Source: Paguma larvata
Taxonomy: Eukaryota; Chordata; Mammalia; Carnivora; Viverridae
Direction of reading: 5' to 3'
DNA length: 64,000 bases
Assembly: GCA_030068075.1 (NCBI GenBank)
Contig: CM057841.1
Location: 43,131,030-43,195,029, forward strand
The notes under the pieces were generated by a model. That model saw only the letters and a program-made list of their open reading frames with translations. It did no database searches and had not been told where the DNA came from. The position numbers and the translations under genes were made by a program. The stretch's first letter is position 1. Each line of letters starts with the position of its first letter. Shown piece by piece: positions 1 through 10,489 of this stretch.

Positions 1-189
1 TAAGAAAACATCTTGATTGCATTCATGAGATTAGATGCTGTTAAAAAGGAGCATTCTCTGTGTATAGTTATTCTTCAAATTTCAATATGACACAGAAGTT
101 ACACTATTAATAATGGTGCAGCAGTTATTATTAAGTTAATCTTCTTAAACTTGTGAGCAGATAACAATAATGGGAAAAATATAAACACA

Positions 190-737
190 GTTGTTTGAAT
201 GCACTTGAGAGCAACTGAAGGCAGGCATAAACTGGAAGGGAGTTGACACACAAAAGAAGGGAATAGCACTTCTCAGTCTACACTGCACGGAGTAGCTGGA
301 ACTCAAGCAAAAATTTCAGTCCCAATTGATTTGAGAATTGAGAGGGAAGAGTTTGTAACTATTGGCATGGCTAGAAAATAAAGGACAAACATCAGAAAAA
401 AAGGAAGCTAAGGAGCTGGAGGAGAAAAATCCACATATAAATTCCTTCAAATCCTTAGATGACCTTGATTAACGTATGTGCAGAGGGCCAGGCAGAAAGC
501 AATGGCTGGAAGATGGAAAGAAGTGAAGATATAACTCAGGATAGAGTTTAAACACTTTGAGCTCAGTCACTTGAATTGCTATCCAAAGTCTCTACAAGAG
601 TACAATAAAAAATTACTAAACATAAAGAAACAGGAAAATGTGGCCCACACTCAAGAAAAAAACAGTTAAGAAAAACCGATACTAAAATGATCCAGATGAT
701 AAAAGTAGAAGAATTTTTAAACAGCTAATATAAATAT
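190..737 (+). repeat. HAL1/L1M-type LINE, upstream fragment
   Basis: Old LINE sequence, purine-rich and A-rich on this strand. The part around 600-735 (acaagag..aggaaaatgtggccca.., then a motif near ttaaacagctaatataaatatg) resembles the ORF1-side segment of HAL1/L1M elements. The same segment recurs near 39.46-39.56 kb. The element continues after the L1 inserted at 738-3540, at about 3560, so this is the left half of a split element. All frames are broken. Family assignment is from memory of consensus features; the upstream limit is uncertain, and bases 1-190 show nothing I recognise. Confidence 0.5.
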
Positions 738-3540
738 GTTCACCAAAACTGAAACAGGAAGAAACAGAGAATTTGAACAGACCCATAATGAGTCATGAAA
801 TTGAAATCAGTAATCAAAAATCTCCCAGCAAACAAGTGTCCAGGGCTAGATGGCTTCCCAGGGGAATTTTACTAGACTTTTAAAGAAGAGTTAATACTAT
901 TCTTTGAAGCTTTTCCAAAAGATAGAAATGAAAAGAAAACTTCAAAACTCATTCTACGAGGCCAGCATTACCTTGATTCCCAAACCAGAAAAAGACCTCA
1001 TGAAAAAGGAGAATTACAGACCAATTTCCCTGATGAACACGGATACAAAAATTCTCAACAAGATACTAGAAAATCAAATCCAACAATACATTAAAAGAAT
1101 TATTCACCACTATCAAGTGGGATTTATTCCTGGGCTGCAGAGGTGGTTCAATATTCACAAATCAATCAACATGATACACCACATTAATAAAAGAAAGGCT
1201 ATGAATCACGATTCTCTCAATAGATGCAGGAAGAACATCTGACAAAATACAGTACCATTTCTTGATAAAAACATTCAAGAAAGTGGGAATAGAAGAAATA
1301 TACCTCAACACCATAAAGATCATATATGAAAGACCCACAAATAATGTCCTCAATGTTTCCCCATTGAGAGCTTTTCCTTTAAATTCAGGAACATGAGAGG
1401 GATGTAGACTCTCACCACTGTTCAACATAGTGTTGGAAGTCTTAGGCTCAACAATCAGAAAACAAAAAGAAATAAAAGGCATCTAAATCAGCAAGGAAGA
1501 AGTCTAACTTTCACTCTTCATTGATGACATGATACCTTATGTGGAAAACCTGAAAGACTTCACCAAAAAACTGCTAGAACTGACACATGAATTCAGCAAA
1601 GTTGCAGGATATAAAATCAATGTATAGGGAAGTTGGTTGCATTTATATACATCAGTAATGAAGCAGCAGAATGGGAAATCAAGGAACTGATCCCATTTAC
1701 AAGGGCACCAAAAAATCATAAAATACCTAGGAATAAAACTAACCAAAGAGGTGAAAGATATATATGCTGAAAAACTATAGAAAGTTTATGAAAGAAATGG
1801 AAGAAGATACAAAAAAAATGGCAAAACTTTCCATGTTCATGGATTAGAAGAATATTGTTAAAATGTTTATACTTCCCAAAGCAATCAACACATTCACTGC
1901 AATTCCTAGCAAAATAACCCCAGCATTCTTGAAAAAGTTAGTAAAAACAATTCTAAAATTTGTATGGAACCAGAAAAGACCCCAAATAGCCACAGTAATG
2001 GTGAAAAAGAAAACCAAAGCTGGAGGCACCACAATTCTGGACTTCAAGCTGTATTACAAAGCTGTAATCATCAAAAAAGTATAGTATTGGCATAAAAACA
2101 GACACTCAGATCAATGGAACAGAATACAGAACCCAGAAATGGATCCACAAATATATGGCCAACTAATCTTTGACGAAGCAGGAAAGAAGACCCACTGGAA
2201 AAAAGACAGTCTCTTCAGCAAATGGTGCTGGGAAAACTGGACAGCGACATGCAGAAGAATGAACTTGGGCCACTTTCTTACACCATACACAAAAATAAAC
2301 TCAAAATGGATGAAAGACCTAAACTAAGTTAGGAAATCATCAAAATCCTAGAGGAGAAAACAGGCTACCACCTCTTTGACCTCAGCTGCAGCAACTTTTT
2401 ACTAGACATGTCTCAGAAGGCAAGGGAAACAAAAGCAAAGGGCCTCATCAACATAAAAAGCTTTTGCACAGAGAAGGAAACCATCAACAAAAATAAAAGG
2501 CAACAGAAAGAATCGGAGAAGATATTTGCAAATGACATATTGCATAAAGGGTTAGTGCTCAAATCTATTGTGAACTTATCAAACTCAACACCCAAAAAAT
2601 GAATAATCCAGGGAAGAAATGGGGAAAAGACATGAACAGACACTTTTCTAAAGAAGATATTCAGATGGCTAACAGACACATGAAAAGATGCTCAACATCA
2701 CACATCATCAGGGAAATACAAATCAAAACCACAATGAAATACCACCTCACAACTGTCAGTATGGCTAAAATGAACAACTCAGAAAACAGCAGATGTTGGC
2801 AAGGATGTGGGGAAAAGAGACCACTTTGATGTTGGTGAGGATGTGGAGAAAGAGGATCTCTTTTGCACTGCTGGTGGGAATGCAAACTGGTTCATCCACT
2901 ATGGAAAAGAGTACGGAGGTTCCTCAAAAAATTAAAAACAAACTACCCTACAACCCAGCAATTAATTGCATTGCTATGTTTTTATCCAAAGGATACAGGT
3001 ATGCTGTTTTGAAGAGACACATGCACCCCAATGTTTATAGCAGCACTACTGACAACAGCCAAAGTATGTAAAGAGCCCAAAAGTCCATCGATGGATAAAT
3101 GGATAAAGAAGATATGGTACATATACACAATGGAGTATTACTTGGTAATCAAAAAGAATGAAATCTTGCCATTTGCAACAACATGGATGAAACTAGAATG
3201 TATTATGCTAAGTGAAATAAGTCGATCAGACAAAGACAAATACTTTATGATTTCTCTCATAAGTGGAATTTAAGAAACAAAACAGATGAACACAGGGGAA
3301 GGGAAGGAAAAATAAGACAAAAAGAGAGATGGAGAGAAACCATAGATACTCTTAAATACAAATAGTTGAGGGTTGCTAGAAGGGTGTTGGGGGGGTAGGC
3401 TAAATGGAAGATGGACATTAAGGAGGGCACTTTTTAGGATGAGCACTTATTATATGTAAGTGATGAATCACTAAATCCTATTCCTAAAAACATTATTACA
3501 CTGTATGTTAAGTAATGTGGATTTAAATAAAAAAAAAACC
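738..3540 (+). mobile_element. L1 LINE, decayed ORF2 and 3' UTR (sense)
   Basis: A 5'-truncated L1 in sense orientation that starts inside ORF2 and runs to an A-rich 3' end near 3525-3540. Translated pieces show L1 reverse transcriptase: a [13 protein letters not shown] block and a [12 protein letters not shown] block at 904-1242. The catalytic box at 1517-1528 reads FIDD where active L1s have FADD. The ORF2 C-terminus is recognisable at 2793-3273 (WIKKIWYIYTMEYY, LSEISRSDKDKY). Stops and frameshifts split ORF2 into many short frames, so it cannot be active. The last 200 bases match the carnivore L1 3' UTR style (ggagggcactt, gtgatgaatcactaaat, then an A-tail). It lies inside the HAL1-type element on either side. 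Confidence 0.9.
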
Positions 3541-3559
3541 ACAAGAAAAATATTAAAAA

Positions 3560-4321
3560 ATAAATACGTTTAAGAGTTAAAGGAAAAATATGGTTAAATT
3601 GAACAAATAGTTGGAGAATCTCAAGAGAAAAATACAAACTATCAAAAAACAGAAATAAGTAGAAATTTCAGAAATGAAATACACAATATCGAAAATAAAA
3701 AATTTAGTGGATGAGAACAACAGATCATAGTCAGATAAAGAAAACAGTAAATTTGAAGATGGATAATAGAAAATATTCAATCTGAAGATGAGAAAAAAAT
3801 ATTGGAAAAAATGGAACAAAAGTTCAGAGACATGTGGGATCATATTTATGTGATTTGAGTTATATTTAACTGTATTCTCAGAGAGAGAAAATGAGGTGGA
3901 AAATATATTTCAGAAAAATGGCTAAATTTTTGCTAAACTGCTAAATAAATGTAAACTTACAGATCCAAGAAGATAAATGAATTCTGGTTAAGAGAAATAC
4001 ATAGAGAACCATGCTTAGGCACATACTCATCAAATGAGAGAAACCAAAGAAAAAGAGAAAAGCAACCAGTGGGGGGAAAACCTATTCCCCTACAAACAAG
4101 GGGAAAGTGATACAAATTACAGCTGACTTTTCATCAGAAACGATGGAAGGTGGGAGAGAATGGAACAACATCTTTAAAGTGCTGAGAGAGTGGGAACTAT
4201 CAAATTAGGATTGTAAATCTAGGAAAAATTTTCTTAAAAAAAAAAAGCAAAACAAATGCATTTTCAGAAAAACAAAAATTGAGAGAACCTATTGTCAGCA
4301 GAGCAGTACTATAAGAAATCA
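3560..4321 (+). repeat. HAL1/L1M-type LINE, downstream fragment
   Basis: Continuation of the old LINE interrupted by the L1 insertion. It includes an A-rich coiled-coil-like ORF1 region (3600-3840) and the segment around 4110-4260 (gctgacttttcatcagaaac, gtgctgagagagtgggaact), which is typical of the end of L1M/HAL1 ORF1. The same order of landmarks recurs at 39.53-40.23 kb. The element resumes after the SINE at 4322-4536. Frames are broken throughout. Confidence 0.6.
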
Positions 4322-4536
4322 TAGGAAGCCTGGGTGGTTCAGTGGGTTAAATGTCTGACTCTGGATTTTGGCTCAGGTCATGATTATTTGGTTCATGAGA
4401 TAGCGCCCTGTGTCAGGCAGTGAGCTGACAGTGTGGAGCCTGCTTAGGATTCTCTCTCTTTCTCTCTGCCCCTCCCCTGCTCACGTGCATGTACACACAC
4501 ACACTCTCTCTCTCAAAATAAACAAACTTAAAAAGA
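4322..4536 (+). mobile_element. SINEC (tRNA-Lys SINE), sense
   Basis: tRNA-derived head (gcctgggtggttcagtgggt, the A-box region; then ggctcaggtcatgatta..). Felid-type body with a gtggagcctgctt segment, a CT-rich stretch, and an A-rich tail with aaaataaac. The flanks share an imperfect aagaaat repeat (left near 4314, right near 4540), consistent with a target-site duplication. It interrupts the HAL1-like element. Confidence 0.93.
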
Positions 4537-4770
4537 AAAGAAATTCTAAAGGAAATTCTTCAGGTTATGGAAACTTAGGCGGTAACACACCTATAGGAAG
4601 AAATTATAAGAACCAGAAGTAGTAAATAACTGGGTTAATATAAAGGGGAATACATTTTCCTTTTCTTAATATTTAAAATAATATGGCTGAGGGAAACATA
4701 ATAATGAAATGTTGGGTTAATGCATATAGATGTACTACATATGAAAATAATATTACAAAGAAAAAGATGG
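4537..4770 (+). repeat. HAL1/L1M-type LINE, last fragment
   Basis: Resumes the old LINE after the SINE: aaaggaaattcttcaggtta is the expected continuation of the ORF1 end (ctaaagggagttcttcaggc in family members). Fades out by about 4770. Confidence 0.5.
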
Positions 4771-4794
4771 TAAGTGGAAATAGGCTGTTGCAAG

Positions 4795-4918
4795 ATTGTA
4801 ATTTTTTTAAATAGCTTTGTTGAGATTTAATTCACCTACCACACAACTCACCCATTTAAAGCATATATTTCAATGGCTTTAATTATATTCACAGTAGTGT
4901 GGCATAAGACATTCTTAA
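4795..4918 (-). repeat. L1M 3' UTR fragment, antisense
   Basis: The sequence aatagctttgttgagattta..cacccatttaaagc..tttcaatggctt is the antisense form of a 3' UTR segment common to old L1M subfamilies. It is short and diverged. From here to 5450 I see nothing else recognisable, only AT-rich DNA. Confidence 0.7.
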
Positions 4919-5450
4919 TAGGCATGTCTAAAACTGAATTGAAGTTGCCATGATACAAACACGTGCTCTAATTCACTGCCCCAAATATCCCCCAAAACTA
5001 GCCTGGGAAACAAGGATTACTTATTGAGTATAATTTATAATTACAAAGTTAATTCTACTTCAATCAAGTCTCTTAATAATCTAAATTCAGAAATTTAGGA
5101 ATTTAGAATTATAGAAATTTTAACATGAAAACACAGTGAAGAATGATTGGAATTTCTATTAAAATGTATATAGGAAGAACTACTATATGTAAAAATTTCC
5201 CAATCAAACTTTAATTTTTGAAATGACAACATAATTTGAATCTGATCCCAAACCTGAATGACCACTATTTGCTGATAGCATTACCAATGGGAACCAGAAA
5301 GATATAGATTATATTTTTTATAGGTGATAACACCCTACTACATGGTAACTTGGTAGTCAAGCAAACAGAGCTTGGCTGGTGCATTTAAGGTACTCAAATA
5401 GACTCATTGTTCATCAAATAGTTTCATTTAAGAGACAGTGCTGCATAGTG

Positions 5451-6701
5451 CAGTGTTTCTCATATGAAGAAATGTGCAAACCTTTTAAAATATAATCTCA
5501 CAGAATCTTAAGGTTATATTACTTAAATATGTACAAACATAATACCATAAAATTAGATATAAAGTATTTTCTTAAGCTCCTATAACTATAAAAAACTAAA
5601 ATTTATAAACTAAAAATTAAAAAAAACAATAAGATTTAAACATAAGTTAACAAAAAATTATTTCGTTTCATTAAAACTAAGTTGTTAATTGTGGGTTCAA
5701 TATAGGGTGATATTTCTTAAGGTCTGGTTCGATATTTAATGTGCTTCTGTATTTTTAAATTTTAATGTTACTAATGTGGACATTGCCTTTTCATGTAAGT
5801 ATGCTATAAAAAACGGCCTTAAGACTCACTTAGTCTCACACTAAATATTTCTGTAGTTTACCATATGTAAGGTAAACCTTAATTTTTTTCACAATTTAAA
5901 GGCTTTGATAGTACGGTATGATCCGATTTATACTTAAACTTGTTTATAAAAATTTTTGAGTTCATAAAAATTTTTAATAAGGTGTAATTGCTAAAATTGT
6001 AGTTATCTTTTATTTGAAAATATATTTAAATAGTCCTATAATTTAAATCTACACTAAATATTCTGCTGGGATTTAGAACTAGGTATTGAACACCCAAGAA
6101 TTATTTCGAGGTGGTACAAAGATAGGATCTGTGTAATACAACAGTGGTACAAATTCAGTATGGAACCCACTGCTGCAATGTATGTTCTTTTGGACATGGT
6201 GCCTTTACTGCCATACTGTTATGAATCCATCCTTTCAGAACCACTATGACAACTTTACTTTTGAATTGCACCATGACATTTCTTTGCACTCACTAGTCAA
6301 AAATGTGAGAGAAACACAAGTACAAATAATTGCTTCTGAAATTACAATACTTTGTTATAGGTAATTAAGATTATTCATCATATTATATTAAATATTTATA
6401 ATCAGTAAGATGAAAGCACAATTGAAAATTGTCAGAATTTTCTTTTTTTTTCCATAGAACTTTCACCTTCTAACATATATATTTTACCTCTTTGTTCACT
6501 GTCTACATCCTCCATCCCCACGAGAATGTAAGCTATTAGGGCCACAATATTTTTTTCCTCCATAATGTATTTCAAGTACCTAGAATAGCATCCCATACAT
6601 AATAAACACTCAGTAAATGTGTTGAAAGAATGAAAAACCTGTCATAAGATGACATCTGGGGACACTCCAACCTTTTAGGATTCCCAGACTGAGAAATACT
6701 G
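5451..6701. mobile_element. Candidate degenerate hAT transposon with TIRs
   Basis: The left end cagtgtttctca (5451-5462) and the reverse complement of the right end (tgagaaatactg, 6690-6701) match at 11 of 12 positions. The ends resemble hAT-Charlie termini. The flanking 8-mers gcatagtg (5443-5450) and gcatggaa (6702-6709) agree at 5 of 8 bases, as expected for a decayed 8-bp duplication. The interior is very AT-rich, has no long open frame, and carries a later L2-like insertion or overlap near 6450-6640. It could instead be a coincidental terminal match, so confidence is moderate. Confidence 0.45.
6450..6645 (+). repeat. L2 LINE 3' end, sense
   Basis: Carries the L2 tail landmarks in order: gagaatgtaagctattaggg, then cctagaatagcatcccatac, then aataaacactcagtaaatgt and a tgaaagaatg end. 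Diverged, as expected for L2. Confidence 0.7.
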
Positions 6702-6718
6702 GCATGGAAAAAATTTTT

Positions 6719-6910
6719 TTTGGCTTAGCAGCCAGAGAGACTTCAGTTTGAAACTATTGTGTAGCTGTTAACTCTTATTCTGCTGATTACCAGCTGTATG
6801 ACTTTTGGCAAGTTACTTAAATTCAGGGAAGTCTGCTTTTTGTTTTCTCTAGGAAAATGTTAAGTCTGTTCAAAACGGGGAAAATGGATAACACACAAAG
6901 TACATGTAAT
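6719..6910 (+). repeat. MIR SINE, sense
   Basis: The core gattaccagctgtatgactt..caagttacttaa, followed by a degraded ctgtaaaatgggg-like block (aacggggaaaatgg), matches the MIR core and its downstream part. Heavily diverged; boundaries are approximate. Confidence 0.65.
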
Positions 6911-6959
6911 ACCTGCATATAAGGAGACCATCATTACTATTACTGTTAGAAATGTCATA

Positions 6960-8490
6960 GAAAAAGAAAAAAGCAGGTAAAACTAAACTTTTCCACGTTA
7001 TTATTATTTTCTCTTAATTCATCTTATTCATTAATGATAAAAAGGTAAAATAGGAAACAGGTTTAGATAAATGAAAAGGCAAAAAGGATTAGGATCTAAA
7101 ACTTCCATTAAAACAACTGTGTGAAGATACAGGAGGATGTTTTCATAATAATCATTTGTCAGTTCTTGAAAGAACTTGGCTCTAATAGGGCTGTAAAATA
7201 AGCCAAAACAAAGAATCAACAAGAAAACAGAAACAGATGAGATACATAAAATAGAATAAAGATCATCTTGTGACCTCAGCAGCACATGAGTGGTTTTTCT
7301 CCCCCAGCATTCTCATACACTTAACTACACACCTTCTTCCTGTATGCACGGTCTACTTGGTTCATCAGGAACTTTAACCCTCGGGCCAACCCTGAAGGAA
7401 GAATTAACCTACTTATTGAACCCTCAGGCAGTGTGCCTGGCCAGGAAGCTGGGTATTTGGGGAACACACTGAGGTGATCTCAGCATTTTATTGCAATATC
7501 TCACAACCACTGAAGGAAGAGGTTAAAAGTGATTTACTATATCAAGAAAAAGCAGTATATATTTATTCCTTGATTTAAGCTTTGCTGTCAAATCGAATTT
7601 TCAAAATACTTTGGAAGTGCAAATGGGTTTAAGATCTGTTTTAGGTAAACATTATCTGTATTATAAGAGGACAATAAAATATTACTTAGTTTTAGGCAGG
7701 GGACATATCATTATTCAGTTTATTACAAAAAAACAACAACTTTGGATGGCTAAATTCAGTCTTAATACAAACCATGTGCCGACAATGCACATTAAGTATT
7801 GGTAGATTAAATGGGTTTGCCCTCCTACATCCTTAATAACATTAAAAAAAAAACAAGCTAAATGTGCAATATACCTCTGAAAATAATATGGGTACTAACA
7901 GCCAAACAAACACAAGTCCTTAAGATGGTATATGCCAGGATTCCCCACAGGAAAGTTATATTTTTCCCTTTGTAATTAATTCATATCTTACAGAGGAGAT
8001 ATTTTGAGATGGGATACAGAAACAAGTAAAGGATAGTCTCTTTCTTATCATACTTCTATCCAGCAATTTCAGCATCCATGAATGAATAATTACTGGTTGC
8101 AAAAATGATTTCTATAGTATTTGCCAAATAGTGATTTTCAATTACCATGATTCTTTCTGCATTTATTCATTGGAATTTTACTATAATGAAGAGTTGTCCT
8201 TTTGCCCCAGATTATTAAATTTTTTTAAATCAGTGTAGCTTCATAGAGACTTATTTAATGCTATGGTTTGTAATCCATTACTTGAATTATACATTCTATT
8301 CACATGGGTTCTTAAAAATTATTTTTCATGGTTGATTTCGAATATGATTGTGTGTTGCTGAGAAAATACTATCTGAATGATATCAGTTTTTAGACATTTA
8401 TTGAAATTTCCTTTGAAACAAAGCATGTGGCTAATTTTCTGTAAATATTCTTTGTATGCATGACATAATAAACATTCTTTTTTGCTTTTG
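6960..8490. other. Unassigned AT-rich DNA
   Basis: No gene, tRNA or repeat that I can name with confidence. Short open frames here (for example 7031-7285 minus and 7611-7805 plus) have no recognisable domain, no promoter and biased AT-rich composition, so they are treated as chance. Confidence 0.5.
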
Positions 8491-8494
8491 CTTT

Positions 8495-8960
8495 TTTCAC
8501 TGTGAATTATAAAACATATACAAATGTACCATATATAATTACATGCTTAGTGAATTATTATTATTGTTATTTTAAGCTTATTTAATTTGAGAGAGAGAGA
8601 GAAAGAGAGAGCAAGAGAGTGAGCAGGGGAGGAGCAGAGAGGGACAGAGAGAGAATCCTAAGCAGGCTACACACTTAGTACAGATCCTGATGCAGGGCTT
8701 GAACTCACAAACTGTGAGATCATGACCTGAGCAGAGACCAACAGTTAGATGCTTAACCAACTGAGTCACCAGGCACCCCACAATTATATGGTTAGTGAAT
8801 TATTACCAGATACCTGTGTTATCACTACCCAGGTGAAAAAAATAGAATCCTGCTAGTGACAGAAAAACATCCTAAGTGCTATGTTCCAATCTGTGACCCT
8901 TGCTTAACTCTCCACCTCTCCCAAGTAAAGATAATGCCTTTTCAGTTATTTAGTTACCTG
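8495..8960 (-). repeat. L1M 3' UTR fragment, antisense, split by SINE
   Basis: The sequence tgaattataaaacatataca..gtaccatatataa before the SINE and tgttatcactacccaggtga..aatagaatcctgc..taatgcc after it match an old L1 3' UTR segment read antisense. The same segment appears at 57.5-57.85 kb. The SINE at 8561-8781 splits it, and the flanking duplication confirms the break. Confidence 0.65.
8561..8781 (-). mobile_element. SINEC (tRNA-Lys SINE), antisense
   Basis: Read on the minus strand: tRNA-like head (the ggtgcctggtgactcagttg region), then body, then CT-rich stretch and A-rich tail (seen here as tttaatttgagagagagag). It is flanked by a 24-position near-perfect direct repeat, 8537-8560 versus 8782-8805, with two mismatches. 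This is a clear target-site duplication. Confidence 0.95.
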
Positions 8961-9014
8961 CTTCTCCTAATATATTTACCACCTAAGTATGCATTACTGA
9001 AAACTATGCGTTAA

Positions 9015-9620
9015 TAAAACAAGATATATTATGGAAACATGATTCATCAATTAATATTACACAAAGTAAATTCTGAAACAAGGAATATTGCCAAAGAAAA
9101 TCATTTCAAAATGATACAAGGTTCAATTTACTAAAAATGCATTGCAGTTTTTTTAAAATATATTTTTTAAGTTTTTATTTATTCATTTTGAGAGAGCAAA
9201 TGAGGGAGGGGCAGACCGAGGGAGAAAGAGAATCTCAAGTAGGCTACATACTGTCAGGATGAAGCCCAATGGGGAGCTTGAACTCATTAACCCTGAGATC
9301 ATGACCTGAAATGAAACCAAGAGTCGGATGCTTAACCGCCTGAGCCACCCAGGCGTCCCTACATTACAGTCTTAAATATGTATGCATCTAATAACAAAAC
9401 TTCAAAGTATATGAAACAAAAATGACAGAAATAAGGACAAAGCTTCATAATTGAAGATTTTCACACTCCTTTCTCAGTAATTAATAGAACTGGCAGAAAG
9501 CAAGTGAGAAAAGATATGGACATAAACAAATACCAACTGGACCTATTAGAAATTTATACTTAACAACTGCGGAATACATATTTTTTTCAAATGCATGGGG
9601 AACATGTGGCATCTTATTAG
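9015..9620 (+). repeat. L1M/HAL1 ORF2 fragment, sense, split by SINE
   Basis: After the SINE, landmarks of the L1 endonuclease region appear in order: tatgcatctaataacaaaac, then cttcaaagtatatgaaac, then gaagattttcacactccttt. The left part before the SINE is more diverged. Frames are disrupted. Confidence 0.6.
9153..9359 (-). mobile_element. SINEC (tRNA-Lys SINE), antisense
   Basis: The head in reverse (cgcctgagccacccaggcgt) is well kept and the tail appears as ttaagtttttatttattcat. Flanks tgcattgcagtttt (9138-9151) and tacattacagtctt (9360-9373) are a likely decayed target-site duplication. Confidence 0.94.
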
Positions 9621-10012
9621 ATTTTAATTTTCATAACTAATGAAGATAAACACACATTTATGTATTTATAGGCCACTGGGCTATTGTAGAGGCTATGAGG
9701 GCTCTGCCCAATAAAGGTTCTGCCTTTTGAGAACTCTATCTAGGACAGTTGCTACCAGGACTGATAGTTAGAAGCATAATCTAGGAAAAGTCCTGGAGTC
9801 TAGGAGGCTACTGTATTGTAGGAGTTAAGACTTTCACCCATGGTGAATGAAATGTGATAAAGGTGAAAGGAAATGTACCAGCCTGTGTAATTTCTGTGGC
9901 ATTTCAGAGCAATGATGAAGAGAGTTAGGTATTAGGACTGTGGAACTGGGTGATTATTGGTGAGCACCAGTGATTTACTGAAGGCAATGACAGACTAAAT
10001 TCAATTAACTAC

Positions 10013-10043
10013 CAATTTATTTATTTATTTAATATTTATTATT

Positions 10044-10084
<41 letters not shown>

Positions 10085-10215
10085 ATCCCAAGCAGGCTCC
10101 ACACTGCCAGTATGGAGCCTGATGTGGGGCATGAACCCATGAACTGTGAGATCATGACCTGGGCTGAAACCAAGAGTTTGGATGCTTAAGTGACTGAACC
10201 ACCCAGGTGCCCCAA
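10013..10215 (-). mobile_element. SINEC with expanded (GA)n, antisense
   Basis: Antisense felid SINE: atttattt tail, an uninterrupted (GA)n run at about 10047-10081, then gcaggctccacactgccagt, catgaactgtgag-type body and the accacccaggtgcccc head. The GA run is the reverse of the SINE's CT-rich segment, expanded into a microsatellite. The shared caattta at both edges may be the duplication. Confidence 0.93.
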
Positions 10216-10282
10216 TTTAGTACCAGTTGAAAGCAAAGAATAAAAACCAAAGAGCAAACATGATTTAAGATTAACAATGTGA

Positions 10283-10473
10283 GGTGCCTGGATAGCTCAG
10301 TTAGTGACGCATCTGACTCTTGATTTTAGCTCATATCATGATCTCATGACATGCATCAGGTTTTACACTGAAAGCAGGGAGCCTGCTTGAGATTCTCTCT
10401 CTCCCTCTCTACCCCTCCCCCACTTGTGCTCATGCCATCTCTCTCAAAATAAACTTAATAAAAAACATTTAAA
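10283..10473 (+). mobile_element. SINEC (tRNA-Lys SINE), sense
   Basis: The head ggtgcctggatagctcagtt, body gagcctgcttgagattctct, CT-rich part and aaataaacttaataaaa tail are all present. The flanks aagattaacaatgtga (10267-10282) and aagattagctatgtga (10474-10489) match at 14 of 16 bases, giving a good target-site duplication. It is the fourth SINE within 2 kb. Confidence 0.94.
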
Positions 10474-10489
10474 AAGATTAGCTATGTGA

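Noticed and set aside
904..1242. 112-codon plus-strand frame resembling a reverse transcriptase gene
   Set aside because: It is a fragment of decayed L1 ORF2; flanking frames carry the rest with stops and shifts.
10283..10355. tRNA-like sequences with A and B boxes (here and in every SINE)
   Set aside because: They are heads of tRNA-Lys-derived SINEs, followed by SINE bodies and A-rich tails; no free-standing tRNA gene was found.
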